From Coleofasciculus sp. LEGE 07092 (GTDB lineage: Bacteria; Cyanobacteriota; Cyanobacteriia; Cyanobacteriales; Coleofasciculaceae): DNA of 64,000 nt. The stretch covers positions 1-64,000 of the forward strand of contig NZ_JADEWY010000016.1 of assembly GCF_015207375.1 (NCBI RefSeq), given 5' to 3'. Shown piece after piece: positions 1 to 9,268 of the stretch; the stretch's first letter is position 1; each line of letters opens with the position of its first letter. A program made the translations under genes and the position numbers. Under the pieces are notes generated by a model. That model did no database searches, was not told where the DNA came from, and saw only the letters and a list, made by a program, of their open reading frames with translations.

Positions 1-11
1 CTCCCAAAGCT

Positions 12-446
12 CTACAGGTACTTTTGCACTACCTGCCAACCTGTAAATGAAACCCAAGCAAATCCCACAAACAGAGCAATATTCGTTCCTACATGAACGG
101 CACGCGCCCAAGGTTGGTGAGGACTAATTTGGGTGGAACTCGCTGCCGAAACTAAAACCAAAACCACAACCGAGCCACCAGCAATTAAGTGTCCTGAATG
201 TCCTAAACTGCCGTAATGACCTAGAGTTCCGACTAAACCAATAGCGAGTAAGAGCAACACTAAACCCACCATTACCCAACCAATAATGTAGTGTAACGGT
301 CGCAACCACTGAGGTCGCGGATGCTGAGACAGGCGTTTGGAGAAAAGGACACTACCAGTAATGCCTAGCAAGGCATAAGCCAAAATCGACAAACCCATTG
401 ACCAAGCGGCTGCTCTCCAGAGCCAGAGAAAATCAGGCAGATTCAC
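12..446 (-). CDS. DUF4079 family membrane protein
   Basis: A 144-residue protein with about four hydrophobic segments (near residues 13-33, 52-74, 85-103 and 118-136), beginning at a GTG codon. The spacing and the conserved His/Gly patches (GHYGSLGHSGH, PHQPWARAVHVG) are what I know from the cyanobacterial DUF4079 family, which resembles small cytochrome b561-like four-helix membrane proteins. Function is not established. The histidines on neighbouring helices could in principle bind haem, but that is inference. It is transcribed out of the window with no visible partner. Confidence 0.8.
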   Translation of the reverse strand: MNLPDFLWLWRAAAWSMGLSILAYALLGITGSVLFSKRLSQHPRPQWLRPLHYIIGWVMVGLVLLLLAIGLVGTLGHYGSLGHSGHLIAGGSVVVLVLVSAASSTQISPHQPWARAVHVGTNIALFVGFAWVSFTGWQVVQKYL

Positions 447-547
447 GAGTTATTAAGAATACTTAGCGTTCCCTTGTCATCATACAAAGCAAGGGGGCTG
501 CCGATGTGGGCAACCCCTTTAATTTTCATTCAACTGGCTTTTCTTAA

Positions 548-934
548 TTAGCTGAGAGACGCCAGCGCTAAAGGCTCTGACGTTACCTGGCTTTTATGAT
601 TAACAGTTTCTACAGTTTGCTTGTTATTGGTAGCGTCTTGGCTGGGTTGTGGAGCAGATTTATCAGGGGGACTGCTGTTTTCGCTTACAACCAGGCGAGT
701 ACAAGGAATTGTATCTGACAAAATCGCGCTTGCCATCATTCCAGAGTGGATTTCTACTAAAGCCTCTGGTAGGGCTTCAAATACCAAGCGCTGCCCAGGA
801 AAAACAACCCGCTCAAAATACCAGTTGGGAATGTTTGAAATGCGAGCAATTTGGATCTGGCTGGTAGCATTCACATAGCAACAGAGAATGCCCTTTGGGT
901 CATCTGAAGGAAGGGAGTCTAGAATTTGAGCCAT
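548..934 (-). CDS. DUF1830 domain-containing protein
   Basis: Small soluble cyanobacterial protein of unknown function. The first about 75 residues carry the DUF1830 pattern (LCCYVNATSQIQIARI, then WYFERVVFPGQRLVFEA). The C-terminal 50 residues are a low-complexity Ser/Thr/Gln tail, probably disordered. I chose the ATG giving MAQILDS; an in-frame TTG six codons upstream would add residues that do not look conserved. No operon partner is visible. Confidence 0.8.
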   Translation of the reverse strand: MAQILDSLPSDDPKGILCCYVNATSQIQIARISNIPNWYFERVVFPGQRLVFEALPEALVEIHSGMMASAILSDTIPCTRLVVSENSSPPDKSAPQPSQDATNNKQTVETVNHKSQVTSEPLALASLS

Positions 935-952
935 AACTGCCGAGGTAATCAA

Positions 953-1244
953 CGAATCTAGCTGCTTATTACACTCCCCAAGTTAGCACCTGTGATCCCC
1001 AGTTGCTGTAAACCCGACTACCAATCACTACTTATCTCTGTCGCTAGCCAGGTAAGCGTCAGAGCTTATTGAGATAATTTCTTTTATTCTCTGCTGTTTA
1101 TGGCTAAATTCGGCAATTTCCCTTAAAAATGCTCAGTTTTTTCAGCTCCGGTTCATCCCTCATTGCCAGTACTCATCAAGAATTGGGGTTGGAGCTGGCA
1201 CGCACCCCAAGGTAGGAACTTTAACTTATCGCCGGGAAGTCCCC
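953..1244. other. intergenic stretch before the TnpB remnant
   Basis: No supportable gene. An open frame runs into the TnpB remnant, but before about position 1245 its translation does not resemble TnpB, so the 5' part of the insertion element has been lost or replaced here. Confidence 0.5.
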
Positions 1245-1640
1245 CACTATATTAATGTCAAAGGCATGGTACGCAATCACAGTTTAGCTAAAGCAATATC
1301 TGATGCTGGTTGGGGAACCTTTGTTAATTTCTTGGCATATAAGCTAGAGAAAAAAGGTGGAAAGTTAGTAGAAATTGACAGATGGTTTCCCAGTTCTAAG
1401 CTCTGTTCTAATTGTTATTACCAGATTGATAAGTTGCCACTTGACGTTAGAGAGTGGACTTGCCCTCATTGTGGCACTCGTCACGACCGCGATGGTAATG
1501 CATCAACAAACATTAGAGCAGAAGGCATCAGAATACTACAGACGGATGGAACAGCCGTCTCTGCTGAAGGAGGGGAAGTAAGACCAAAGTTGGGACGCAA
1601 GTCCGTTCTGAGGCATTCCCCCATGAGTTCAGAAGCCTAG
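1245..1640 (+). pseudogene. tnpB: 5'-truncated TnpB (IS200/IS605 family) remnant
   Basis: Only the C-terminal third of TnpB, the RNA-guided nuclease of IS200/IS605 elements, is left. Visible are NVKGMVRNHSLAKAISDAGW, the zinc ribbon with CSNC and CPHC pairs, and the last RuvC motif DRDGNASTNIRAEG. RuvC-I and RuvC-II and the whole N-terminal recognition lobe are absent (about 130 residues against the usual 370-450), so nuclease activity is not expected. The frame is open to a normal stop and is followed by a plausible element right end. An ATG at 1266 could start a short zinc-ribbon protein, but nothing shows that it is made. Confidence 0.85.
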
Positions 1641-1770
1641 ACTATAGTCGTTTCGACTTAGTGTAGGTAGTTCACCTCTTACCCGTTAACGTAGACCAAG
1701 TAAGTCTTAAGTTGGTCAGGTTTAGGCTTTTTCAAGCCCCCGGCTTATAGCCGTGGGGTTCCTGACGCAT
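1641..1770 (+). mobile_element. probable IS200/IS605 right end with hairpin
   Basis: Directly after the tnpB remnant lies a non-coding stretch ending in a strong hairpin, CCCCCGGCT-tat-AGCCGTGGGG, at about 1736-1758, followed by GTTCCTGAC. IS200/IS605 elements have subterminal hairpins at their ends, and the guide (omega) RNA of TnpB is processed from this 3' region. Homology to a specific element was not tested and the exact boundary is a guess. Confidence 0.6.
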
Positions 1771-1990
1771 TTGAGGAGACTCTACACCTCAAAAAAAATA
1801 CCATATTCTTAAGACGGTTGAGGTCGATCGCCAATCTTGTTAAAGTTAAGTTATATAAACAAAATTTTTCAACATTCTTCTGAACGCTAGGTGAGAACGG
1901 CATCCCGATCCTCAAAAAGGCTAAACGCTTCTAAGGGTTAGGATTGCTAGGACATCTAAGCCAACTCAGTTAAGGCTGATTAACCCGGAG
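1771..1990. other. intergenic stretch upstream of radical SAM gene
   Basis: AT-rich sequence with no convincing gene. It should hold the promoter of the radical SAM gene. A GGAG sits directly against a GTG at 1991, too close to be a normal ribosome site for that GTG. Confidence 0.4.
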
Positions 1991-2044
1991 GTGCAGCATC
2001 AACAACCATTAATAAAGAACACAATCCTTAACAGAAAATCCCCA

Positions 2045-3625
2045 ATGTTACAGAAAATTCTCTACGTCCGCCTTCCCTGCAACCCCATCTTTCCGATTGG
2101 TGTCGTCTACTTAGCCGATCACGTTCACAAACAGTTCCCAGAGGTTGAACAGCGTATTTTTGACCTAGGAACCGTACCCCCCCTAGATTTTACCCGTGAT
2201 CTCAATAGCTGTATCGACGAGTTTCAACCCACACTCCTCGTTTTTTCCTGGCGTGATATTCAAATTTACGCACCTGTAGGCGGTAGGGGTGGCAATCCGC
2301 TGCAAAATGCCTTCGAGTTCTACTACGCGCAGAATCCCTTGGTGAAGTTACGCGGTGCGATAGGAGGATTGCGTCTAGCGGCTTCTTACTATACCGAACT
2401 TTGGCGTAATATGGGTTTGATTCGGCGCGGACTAAAACGCGCCCGTCGTTACCATCAAAACGTGCGTGCCGTTGTCGGGGGGGGAGCGGTGAGCGTTTTC
2501 TACGAGCAACTAGAAAATCAACTGCCCCAAGGCACGATTGTTTCTGTGGGAGAAGGAGAAAATCTCCTAGAAAAAATTCTTCGGGGTGAAAGTGTTCAGG
2601 ACGAGCGTTGCTATATCGTGGGTGAAACCACGCCGCGCGATCGCCTGATTCACGAACGCCCTACTCCCCTTGAAAAAACAGCGTGTAACTACGACTACAT
2701 CGAACGCATCTGGCACAGCTTTGACTATTACTTACAAGGGAGCGACTTCTACATCGGCGTCCAAACCAAGCGGGGTTGTCCTCACAATTGCTGCTACTGC
2801 ATTTACACCGTTGTAGAAGGCAAGCAAGTGCGGATTAACCCAGCCGATGAAGTAGTGGCTGAGATGCGCCAGCTTTACAATCGAGGGGTTCGCAACTTCT
2901 GGTTTACCGATGCCCAATTCATTCCGGCGCGGAAGTTTATTGATGACGCAGCAGAGCTGTTGCAGAAAATTCTCGATTCCGGCATGACGGATATCCACTG
3001 GGCGGCATACATTCGGGCAGATAACCTGACGCCTGAGTTATGCGACTTGATGGTGAAAACGGGAATGAATTACTTTGAAATTGGCATCACCAGTGGTTCT
3101 CAGGAACTCGTGCGGAAGATGCGGATGGGGTACAACTTACGCACAGTGCTACAAAACTGCCGGGATTTGAAAGCGGCTGGCTTTAATGACTTGGTTTCGG
3201 TCAACTACTCCTTTAATGTAATAGATGAGCGACCTGAAACTATTCGCCAGACTATTGCCTATCATCGGGAGCTAGAACGAATTTTCGGTGCAGATAAGGT
3301 TGAACCCGCGATTTTCTTCATTGGCTTACAACCCCATACTCATTTAGAAGAGTATGCCTTTGAGCACAATATCATCACGCGGGATTACAATCCCATGAGC
3401 CTGATGCCTTGGACAGCGAAGAAACTTCTCTGGAATCCCGAACCCCTAGGTTCTTTTTTCGGTGAGGTTTGCCTGCAAGCTTGGCAGCAAAATCCTAATG
3501 ATTTTGGTCGTGAAGTGATGAAAATTTTGGAGGAAAGACTCGGTTGTGCTGACTTGGAGGAAGCACTAGTTGCCCCGATTGAAACCAAGCCAAAACAAGA
3601 GAAACAATTAATCGCTGCTCATTAG
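2045..3625 (+). CDS. B12-binding-like radical SAM protein (PSII high-light acclimation type)
   Basis: Radical SAM enzyme of about 526 residues. The N-terminal part (about 1-190) resembles a cobalamin-binding Rossmann region (PIGVVYLADHV; LVFSWRDIQIY; VGGGAVSVF; VGEGE). The radical SAM core follows, with the cluster motif C245-x3-C249-x2-C252 (GCPHNCCYC). I recognise the sequence as the cyanobacterial family annotated as photosystem II high-light acclimation radical SAM protein; its reaction is unknown to me. I use ATG 2045, giving MLQKILYVRLPCNP. An upstream GTG at 1991 extends the frame by 18 residues. The next gene follows about 100 bases later and could be cotranscribed. Confidence 0.85.
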   Translation: MLQKILYVRLPCNPIFPIGVVYLADHVHKQFPEVEQRIFDLGTVPPLDFTRDLNSCIDEFQPTLLVFSWRDIQIYAPVGGRGGNPLQNAFEFYYAQNPLVKLRGAIGGLRLAASYYTELWRNMGLIRRGLKRARRYHQNVRAVVGGGAVSVFYEQLENQLPQGTIVSVGEGENLLEKILRGESVQDERCYIVGETTPRDRLIHERPTPLEKTACNYDYIERIWHSFDYYLQGSDFYIGVQTKRGCPHNCCYCIYTVVEGKQVRINPADEVVAEMRQLYNRGVRNFWFTDAQFIPARKFIDDAAELLQKILDSGMTDIHWAAYIRADNLTPELCDLMVKTGMNYFEIGITSGSQELVRKMRMGYNLRTVLQNCRDLKAAGFNDLVSVNYSFNVIDERPETIRQTIAYHRELERIFGADKVEPAIFFIGLQPHTHLEEYAFEHNIITRDYNPMSLMPWTAKKLLWNPEPLGSFFGEVCLQAWQQNPNDFGREVMKILEERLGCADLEEALVAPIETKPKQEKQLIAAH

Positions 3626-3724
3626 TGGGTAGCCCCAGGGGAAAGGTGCTTGATGATCGGTGATTAAACGAATGGGGTTAAGCCTATCCGTTAGATCCGC
3701 TGCAAAATCCGTTGCGAATAAATC

Positions 3725-5086
3725 ATGCTGCAAGGTTCGATTTTACAAAAGCTAGAAACAGCCCATCGACACAGTAAAAGACCGCTAAATTTTGGAGTGT
3801 ATTACAAAAACACTCTGGTTTCCCTGTGCCATGCTTTGGAAGATTTCATTTTAGAGTCTGGGGGAAAACCCTTAACAATCGCGGCATTCCAACGGGGGAA
3901 GTGGTATCTGCAAGAGGCAGAACGCTACTCACAGTTAGCTGAGAAATCTTCCCAAGTGGCGATTATGGCGGCACCCGATACGGGCTTTGCTGAACATTCC
4001 ACCAGTCAACTCAAGAATGTGTCACTTGTGTCTCTGGACCCGGCTGATCCAGTGGCTCAAGAGTGGCACTTAATCATTATGTCGGAAACTTACACGGCAA
4101 TGGTTTTGTGTCAAGAGCTATCGGAATCAGATTATGGGGTTAAAGGAGTACCAGAAAGTGACCGAGATCGCAAATTTTATGGGTTCTGGACCTTTGAGCC
4201 GGAGTTGGTTCGGGAAACGATAGATTTGGCGATCGCTCACATTGGTAATTACAATCGCGACTTACAACAAACCTTAGGGGAACAAGCGCAGCAGATTACG
4301 GCTGCCTTTGGCACCACAGAACGGGATGACATTGGGATTGTGGTGTCTCGCGTAGTCGATTACCTGCAAAGTTCTCAACACAATTTATACCAAACAGGGG
4401 AAGATCAACTGCATACCTTGCCCATCGAAGACAAGGTGTTGGATGATAACCTCCTTTCCAATGAGATGCAGGCATTCTTACGGATGGCGCAGCTTATCGA
4501 TCAAGCTGATGCCACCAACCCCATGGCAGCATCAGAGGTAGCGGCGCTGTGCGAAGCAATGGGGCAGTTGCTAGATTTACCCGCATGGCAACTCAAACGT
4601 TTGCGTCTGGCGGGTTTGCTGCACCGTCTTATCCCGATGCAAGGGGTCGAAGATGTTTTGGACGCGCCTAAGTCACCGGTTCAGAAAGAGGTGGTAGGCC
4701 AAAAAGAATCACTGCCGAAGGCATCGGTTTTGCGAATCATGCCTCAGTTGCAGGCGATCGCTCACATTGTCACTCACCAAACTGAACATTGGCAGGGTTC
4801 GGGGAAACCTGATGGGTTAGCTTACGATGCCATTCCTTTAGAATCAAGGATTCTGGCGTTAATCGCCGACTTTCAGCAGCGGGTGGCGACTTACCAATCC
4901 CAGGACAATTCTCTGGCAAGGGCGCTCAGTGATTGTCGGGCGAAAGCTGGCACAGTATTCGACCCCAAACTGGTTGAGGCTCTAGAACTGTTGACGATTG
5001 GGATGCAACAGGGTATGAGTTTGCAGGTAAATCAACCTAAAATAGCAGCAGGGATGTGGTTGATCGATTCCCACTCCAGTGAGTGA
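3725..5086 (+). CDS. DICT sensor domain fused to a degenerate HD-GYP-like domain
   Basis: 453 residues. Residues about 1-180 match the DICT sensory domain (NFGVYYKNTLVSLCHALEDFI; WHLIIMSETYTAMVLCQEL; RKFYGFWTFEPELV), which in cyanobacteria sits on diguanylate cyclases, phosphodiesterases and kinases and is suspected to sense light-related signals. Residues about 265-440 follow the HD-GYP phosphodiesterase plan, but the metal-site residues are altered: LLHRL (298-302) replaces the HD doublet, and HQTEHWQGSGKPDG (351-364) replaces HHExxDGxGYPxG. RILALIADFQQ matches the conserved RILxVADxFD stretch. It is probably a catalytically dead c-di-GMP phosphodiesterase relative acting as a binding or signalling partner (inference). 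Confidence 0.75.
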   Translation: MLQGSILQKLETAHRHSKRPLNFGVYYKNTLVSLCHALEDFILESGGKPLTIAAFQRGKWYLQEAERYSQLAEKSSQVAIMAAPDTGFAEHSTSQLKNVSLVSLDPADPVAQEWHLIIMSETYTAMVLCQELSESDYGVKGVPESDRDRKFYGFWTFEPELVRETIDLAIAHIGNYNRDLQQTLGEQAQQITAAFGTTERDDIGIVVSRVVDYLQSSQHNLYQTGEDQLHTLPIEDKVLDDNLLSNEMQAFLRMAQLIDQADATNPMAASEVAALCEAMGQLLDLPAWQLKRLRLAGLLHRLIPMQGVEDVLDAPKSPVQKEVVGQKESLPKASVLRIMPQLQAIAHIVTHQTEHWQGSGKPDGLAYDAIPLESRILALIADFQQRVATYQSQDNSLARALSDCRAKAGTVFDPKLVEALELLTIGMQQGMSLQVNQPKIAAGMWLIDSHSSE

Positions 5087-5137
5087 AGAAGCGCCATTGG
5101 ATGCTTCCTCTAGAAAGGCATGATTTAGCAAGGAAGA

Positions 5138-5779
5138 TTGATGGAGATAGAGGCAATTCAAGCGGGAAAAATCAAACAGCTATCGGGAGCGGCGTTAGAC
5201 GACGAGGACTTGTCGGGTAGCCAACTTGAGCAAATTAATTTAGCAGGTGCTAGTCTGGTGGGAACGAATTTTTCGGAAGCCAATCTCAACGGTGCTCGCC
5301 TTGATGGTGCAAAACTTATCTGCGCTCGATTGGTGTCAGCAGACTTGCGGGCAAATTTGCTAGGTGCCAACCTGATGCAGGCAGATTTGACGGGGGCTGA
5401 CTTGCGGGGCAGCAATCTTCGAGGTGCGAATTTGATGGGAGCAACCCTTTTTCAGGCATCTTTGGCGGGTGCCTTTTTGAGTGGTGCGACTCTCACCGGA
5501 GTGAACTTGCAGGGCGTGGATTTTCGAGGGGCAGACTTGCGGGGTGCAAATCTCAATAGCGCTAATCTTAAGGGGGCAGACCTTTCACAAGCTAATTTGC
5601 AGGGAGCGAGTTTGAACCAAGCCAATCTGGAAGAAGCCGATTTGCGAGGGGCTAATCTTGCCGGTGCCACCCTCACCGACGCGAATTTGCTTTGTGCTGA
5701 GTTAGCAGAGGCAAACTTGGAAGGGGTCGATTGGGAGGGAGCTTGTCTCGTAGGCACCTTTCTGGCAAAGGACTCTTAG
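5138..5779 (+). CDS. pentapeptide repeat protein
   Basis: 213 residues, almost wholly A(D/N)Lxx pentapeptide repeats from about residue 35 to the C terminus (ADLRGANLNSANLKGADLSQ is typical). Such proteins fold as a right-handed quadrilateral beta helix, likely cytoplasmic here because no signal peptide is seen. It starts at ATGATGGAGATAG 51 bases after the DICT gene on the same strand, so cotranscription is plausible. The substrate or partner is unknown. The repeat bias produces long false reading frames on the other strand. Confidence 0.9.
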   Translation: MMEIEAIQAGKIKQLSGAALDDEDLSGSQLEQINLAGASLVGTNFSEANLNGARLDGAKLICARLVSADLRANLLGANLMQADLTGADLRGSNLRGANLMGATLFQASLAGAFLSGATLTGVNLQGVDFRGADLRGANLNSANLKGADLSQANLQGASLNQANLEEADLRGANLAGATLTDANLLCAELAEANLEGVDWEGACLVGTFLAKDS

Positions 5780-6924
5780 CTAGGATTGAGCATAATCCCC
5801 TAAAATTTGGATTGAATACCTACCCAAAACTCTTTGATCTGTGTTATAATTCGCAAATGCCAGTAGGTTCTTGGGTAAAGTATAACTCTGCGCTAATACC
5901 ACTGAGTGATCAATTGCCTTAAGCAAGAAAATCCAAAAACTTTATTGTCCCAGCTCACAACGCCAACTCCTGTCCAGTAACAGGAGATAGGCTGGCTTGG
6001 TAGGGTAAACATCATTTTTAGTTTTTCTCCCGAATGGCTGTTTCTTAACCGAAAACAAGCAATCGGCGTCTTGCTCTTATTCGGGAAAGGGGAGCTTTAA
6101 ACTGATAAGATCGAACATTTGCAAGAGGTTTAATCGCCAATGAACCTCAGAAAAAGAGGGAACAAGGAAAGACAGGACTAGCGCAATAGTTGCCTAAAAA
6201 GTTAGGTTTTCGAGTAAAATAAGCGTCTGTCTTAAAGTCAAGGGAGATAGGACGTTAATAAAGAATCAATGCGCTAGGGGGTAGAAGGAATACCACGGTT
6301 GGAAAGCTCTAAGCCTGTGGGTTCCTGGTTTTCTATGCCCTTTCCAGTTTAGAAAGTCAAGGGTTCCAAACATCTGCTCGCCCTAGTCGCTGTAGCATGG
6401 TAGGATATCAATCCACGAATCAGTTCGGTTATCTCCATTGGGGTTGCCTATTCGTTCCCAGTGTATTGGGAGATGATAGTAACTAGGGAGCGATGCCAAT
6501 CCCCCAGTCCTATTCGGTGTCAGGAGGAGGATTCTATCGATGCGACACCACCGTCAGGTTAGAGAAATGTTGAACCTTTGCCTCTTTACCAACGTCTAAA
6601 CTTGTAATACTATTGAGTAAAAGCAAACTCATACTGACTTCGATTTTACTCTCGGTTCTCAGCCACGAGCAGCCAAACTGGGAAACGCAGTAAAAGTACC
6701 GAAGAGAGAATTTTCTCGAGTAACTGGCTTTAACTCAAATTTACGGTTAGATCTCCTGCCCAATATAGAACAGGTGGGCGGTCTATACATCTTTTAGTAG
6801 ATGTAGGTCACCAATTCGCGCCAATATCCTCAGGGTGAGAGACTAGTCCATCGCTATTGCTTTTGCTTTTGAGGTCCTAATCCGCGACAGACTTATTGCT
6901 CGTTTACGGAGTCACCACTCACAG
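5780..6924 (+). promoter_or_regulatory. long structured intergenic region upstream of the sigma factor gene
   Basis: 1,145 bases with no conventional gene. Inverted repeats seen: CTCCTGT/ACAGGAG near 5970-5990; TCCCGAAT/ATTCGGGA flanking about 50 bases near 6030-6090; a weak CCTAA-aaag-TTAGG followed by TTTT near 6192-6212, possibly a terminator; GGTGTC/GACACC around a strong ribosome site near 6517-6550; GCCCA/TGGGC near 6760-6780; and TACATC/GATGTA near 6785-6805. A 19-codon mini-ORF lies at 6540-6599. I did not recognise RnpB, tmRNA, 6S or a known riboswitch. It may be a long 5' leader, or house one or more small RNAs. Confidence 0.5.
6540..6599 (+). CDS. candidate 19-residue leader peptide with strong ribosome site
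   Basis: ATG at 6540 opens a short frame, MRHHRQVREMLNLCLFTNV, ending at TAA 6597-6599. It is preceded by AGGAGGAGG about 8-9 bases upstream, one of the strongest Shine-Dalgarno sequences in the window. That ribosome site lies between GGTGTC and GACACC inverted repeats. It sits 325 bases before the sigma factor. Whether it is translated is not shown; the spacing and strength of the site are the only evidence. Confidence 0.35.
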   Translation: MRHHRQVREMLNLCLFTNV

Positions 6925-7917
6925 ATGCCCACTGTTAACACTAACACCAAACAAAAGACAACCAAGCCCACGTTCTCGGCAGATATGGTGCGTACCTACC
7001 TGCACGAGATCGGTCGCGTACCGCTACTGACCCATGAGCAAGAAATTGTCTATGGAAAGCAAGTGCAGCAGATGATGCAACTTGTAGAGGCGAAAGAAGC
7101 CCTAGAGGAAACCTTGCAGCGCGAACCGACCCTGAAAGAGTGGGCTGCTGACATCAAGCTTGATGAATCTGCCCTCAAGAAAATTATAAGCCAGGGAACG
7201 CGGGCTAAACGCAAGATGATCGAAGCGAACCTGCGTTTAGTTGTAGCGATCGCGAAAAAGTATCAAAAGCGTAACATGGAATTTCTGGACTTGATCCAGG
7301 AAGGAACCCTCGGCTTAGAGCGAGGTGTAGAGAAATTTGACCCGACACGGGGCTATAAGTTTTCCACCTACGCCTACTGGTGGATTCGTCAGGCAATTAC
7401 CCGTGCGATCGCGCAGCAAGCGCGTGCGATTCGGCTGCCCATTCACATTACCGAAAAACTCAACAAAATCAAGAAAGTTCAGCGAGAACTCTCCCAAAAG
7501 TTGGGGCGCAACCCTACACCGGCTGAGATCGGTGAGGAGTTGGAATTAGAACCCGCCCAGATTCGGGAGTACTTGAGCATTGCCCGTCAACCCGTTTCTT
7601 TAGATGTGCGGGTAGGGGATAACCAAGATACGGAACTGTCTGACCTGCTAGAAGACAGAGGTCCAACGCCCGTACATTACACAACCCAAGAGTCCCTGCG
7701 CCAAGATCTCGATAACCTGCTGGCAGAACTCACCCCCCAACAACGGGAAGTGCTGGCGCTGCGCTTTGGGCTAGAAGACGGTCACGAACTGTCTTTGGCG
7801 AAAGTTGGTCAGCGCCTCAACCTGAGCCGGGAACGGGTGCGTCAGTTAGAACACCAAGCCCTAGCACAGCTACGCCGTCGTCATGGGAATGTCCGAGAGT
7901 ACATCGTCGCTAGTTAA
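6925..7917 (+). CDS. group 2 RNA polymerase sigma-70 factor
   Basis: 330-residue sigma-70 of the RpoD/SigA-related type that lacks a long region 1.1. Region 1.2 is at about 18-50 ([19 protein letters not shown]). Region 2 is at about 90-165, with core binding and -10 recognition ([36 protein letters not shown]). Region 3 follows, and the region 4 helix-turn-helix is at about 290-320 ([20 protein letters not shown]). The length and the opening [27 protein letters not shown] look most like the SigB-type group 2 factors of cyanobacteria, which respond to heat, dark and nutrient stress; assignment among SigB-E is uncertain. It has a very long upstream leader and its own terminator. Confidence 0.93.
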   Translation: MPTVNTNTKQKTTKPTFSADMVRTYLHEIGRVPLLTHEQEIVYGKQVQQMMQLVEAKEALEETLQREPTLKEWAADIKLDESALKKIISQGTRAKRKMIEANLRLVVAIAKKYQKRNMEFLDLIQEGTLGLERGVEKFDPTRGYKFSTYAYWWIRQAITRAIAQQARAIRLPIHITEKLNKIKKVQRELSQKLGRNPTPAEIGEELELEPAQIREYLSIARQPVSLDVRVGDNQDTELSDLLEDRGPTPVHYTTQESLRQDLDNLLAELTPQQREVLALRFGLEDGHELSLAKVGQRLNLSRERVRQLEHQALAQLRRRHGNVREYIVAS

Positions 7918-7940
7918 TGGCTAATCCGGGCATTTGCGGA

Positions 7941-7972
7941 AGTGGTAGCAGAGGTTGTTACCACTTTTTTTT
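7941..7972 (+). terminator. Rho-independent terminator after the sigma factor gene
   Basis: A 10-bp stem AGTGGTAGCA / TGTTACCACT (one G-U pair), loop GAGGT, then eight T. It begins 24 bases after the sigma factor stop codon. Confidence 0.9.
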
Positions 7973-8438
7973 CGCTAAAGAATTGTAACGTTATACGAAA
8001 TCCTATCCCTTGCTACTGAAGTTAGTAGTGAGGGGTTTTATTTATGGGATGTAGGGGGTAGGTGAAGAGACAAGGAGACATGAAAACCCTTGAGGTGTTA
8101 CTCCACTCCCCCCATTGGGGTGAGACGATTTTCACTCCTTTGAGGGAAGTTTTATACCGTGTTTCTGAGTTATCTTTTTTACATAGGATGGCTTTTTTTA
8201 CAAGGGATTATACGGAAAAAATATGTATTCAGATGTGACGGTTGAGAAACCGGTTGGAGGAGGCGCAAACAACGCCAGGGTTCAGGTTTAGATAGATAAA
8301 CAAGGAGACGGCTTAAAAGTATCGATTTTTAGGGCAAATGCAAGGTTCTCCTAGGCTTTTGGCTTGCTGCCGACTGTGCCTTAACATGACGGCATTTTTC
8401 CAGGGTGTTTCGAGGTTTTATCAAAGGAGGTAACCACC
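7973..8438. other. intergenic region upstream of exported protein gene
   Basis: 466 bases without a gene. It contains a CTC-C-CCCC-att-GGGG-T-GAG hairpin near 8104-8124 and an AT-rich part at 8160-8230 that may include the promoter of the next gene. No known RNA was recognised. Confidence 0.4.
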
Positions 8439-9041
8439 GTGATTAACCAATTAATGGGGTTCGTTTCGTCACAACATCAGCGACTTGCTTTTTGGCAATT
8501 ACCGCTCACTGGGTTACTCCTCACAGTAGGATTGATAGGGAATACCTCTATCGGGGAGAAAGCAGCCGCTCAAGAACAAGCAGAAACCGTTGATACTACT
8601 GCCGTTGCGATCGCACAAGCACAAACCTCAACTGCCTCTATTGCTGATGGTGTCTACCTTTACGGTCAATCTTCAGAACCGGAACAAATTGGTACAGAAT
8701 ATATCGTCTTTGAAGCCGATCACGGTAAGTTGCTCGGTGCTCTCTACCTACCCAATTCGGAGTTTAGCTGTTTTTACGGCACCTTAGATTCAAACCAAAT
8801 GAATCTAACAGTAGTCAATCCCTACGACCAAACCGCTTTGTCTCACACCATTGCTCGCGCCCAACCCCAGTCTATTGCAGCAGCTAGAAGTCAGCCTAAT
8901 TTAGGAAATACCTACGAATCCCTAACCTATCCCCATACCGTCTCCCTCGAAGGCTATCAACCCGTTGGCAAACTCAGTGATAACGATAAACGTATCTTGA
9001 GTACCTGTCGAGAGAGTTATCAAGAACGGGTTGGGAATTAG
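8439..9041 (+). CDS. hypothetical exported protein
   Basis: 200 residues starting at GTG, chosen because AAAGGAGG lies about 10 bases upstream. A hydrophobic stretch at about 20-38 followed by AAAQEQ looks like a Sec signal peptide with cleavage near AAAQ. The mature part has a YLYGQSSEPEQIGTEYIVFE core seen in other cyanobacterial hypothetical proteins, plus a single Cys near each end that could form a disulfide. I do not recognise a functional family. It stands alone on this strand. Confidence 0.7.
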   Translation: MINQLMGFVSSQHQRLAFWQLPLTGLLLTVGLIGNTSIGEKAAAQEQAETVDTTAVAIAQAQTSTASIADGVYLYGQSSEPEQIGTEYIVFEADHGKLLGALYLPNSEFSCFYGTLDSNQMNLTVVNPYDQTALSHTIARAQPQSIAAARSQPNLGNTYESLTYPHTVSLEGYQPVGKLSDNDKRILSTCRESYQERVGN

Positions 9042-9047
9042 AACGTC

Positions 9048-9230
9048 TCAACACCCCATATCAAACCCTTCGGGGGGCAGTATGTCCATCGCTTGCATCT
9101 GGATTAGTGTTGGGGCAGTAGTCAACTGTTCAATTTGAGTCAGTAAGGTTTTAGCTTCAAGATCGCCATTGTCAGCTCGGTGTTTGAGGTAGAGTTTGAG
9201 TTGGTTGACTAGGGTATCGGGGACGTTCAT
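9048..9230 (-). CDS. small hypothetical protein
   Basis: About 60 residues from the ATG giving MNVPDTLVNQLKLYLKHRA; an in-frame TTG upstream adds six. It is mostly amphipathic helix and acidic, with no membrane segment. The regular coding pattern and compact helical character suggest a real gene, but I recognise no family. It may share a transcript with the AAA-WD40 gene upstream on the same strand. Confidence 0.45.
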   Translation of the reverse strand: MNVPDTLVNQLKLYLKHRADNGDLEAKTLLTQIEQLTTAPTLIQMQAMDILPPEGFDMGC

Positions 9231-9268
9231 GTTTACAGGGGTTTTCAAGTGAATAGACTACATTTTGA

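Noticed and set aside
5158-5757. Long antisense frames opposite the pentapeptide repeat gene
   Set aside because: Periodic repeat codons create open frames on the other strand; the same holds opposite 32119-32991 and opposite the WD40 repeats at 9622-11046.
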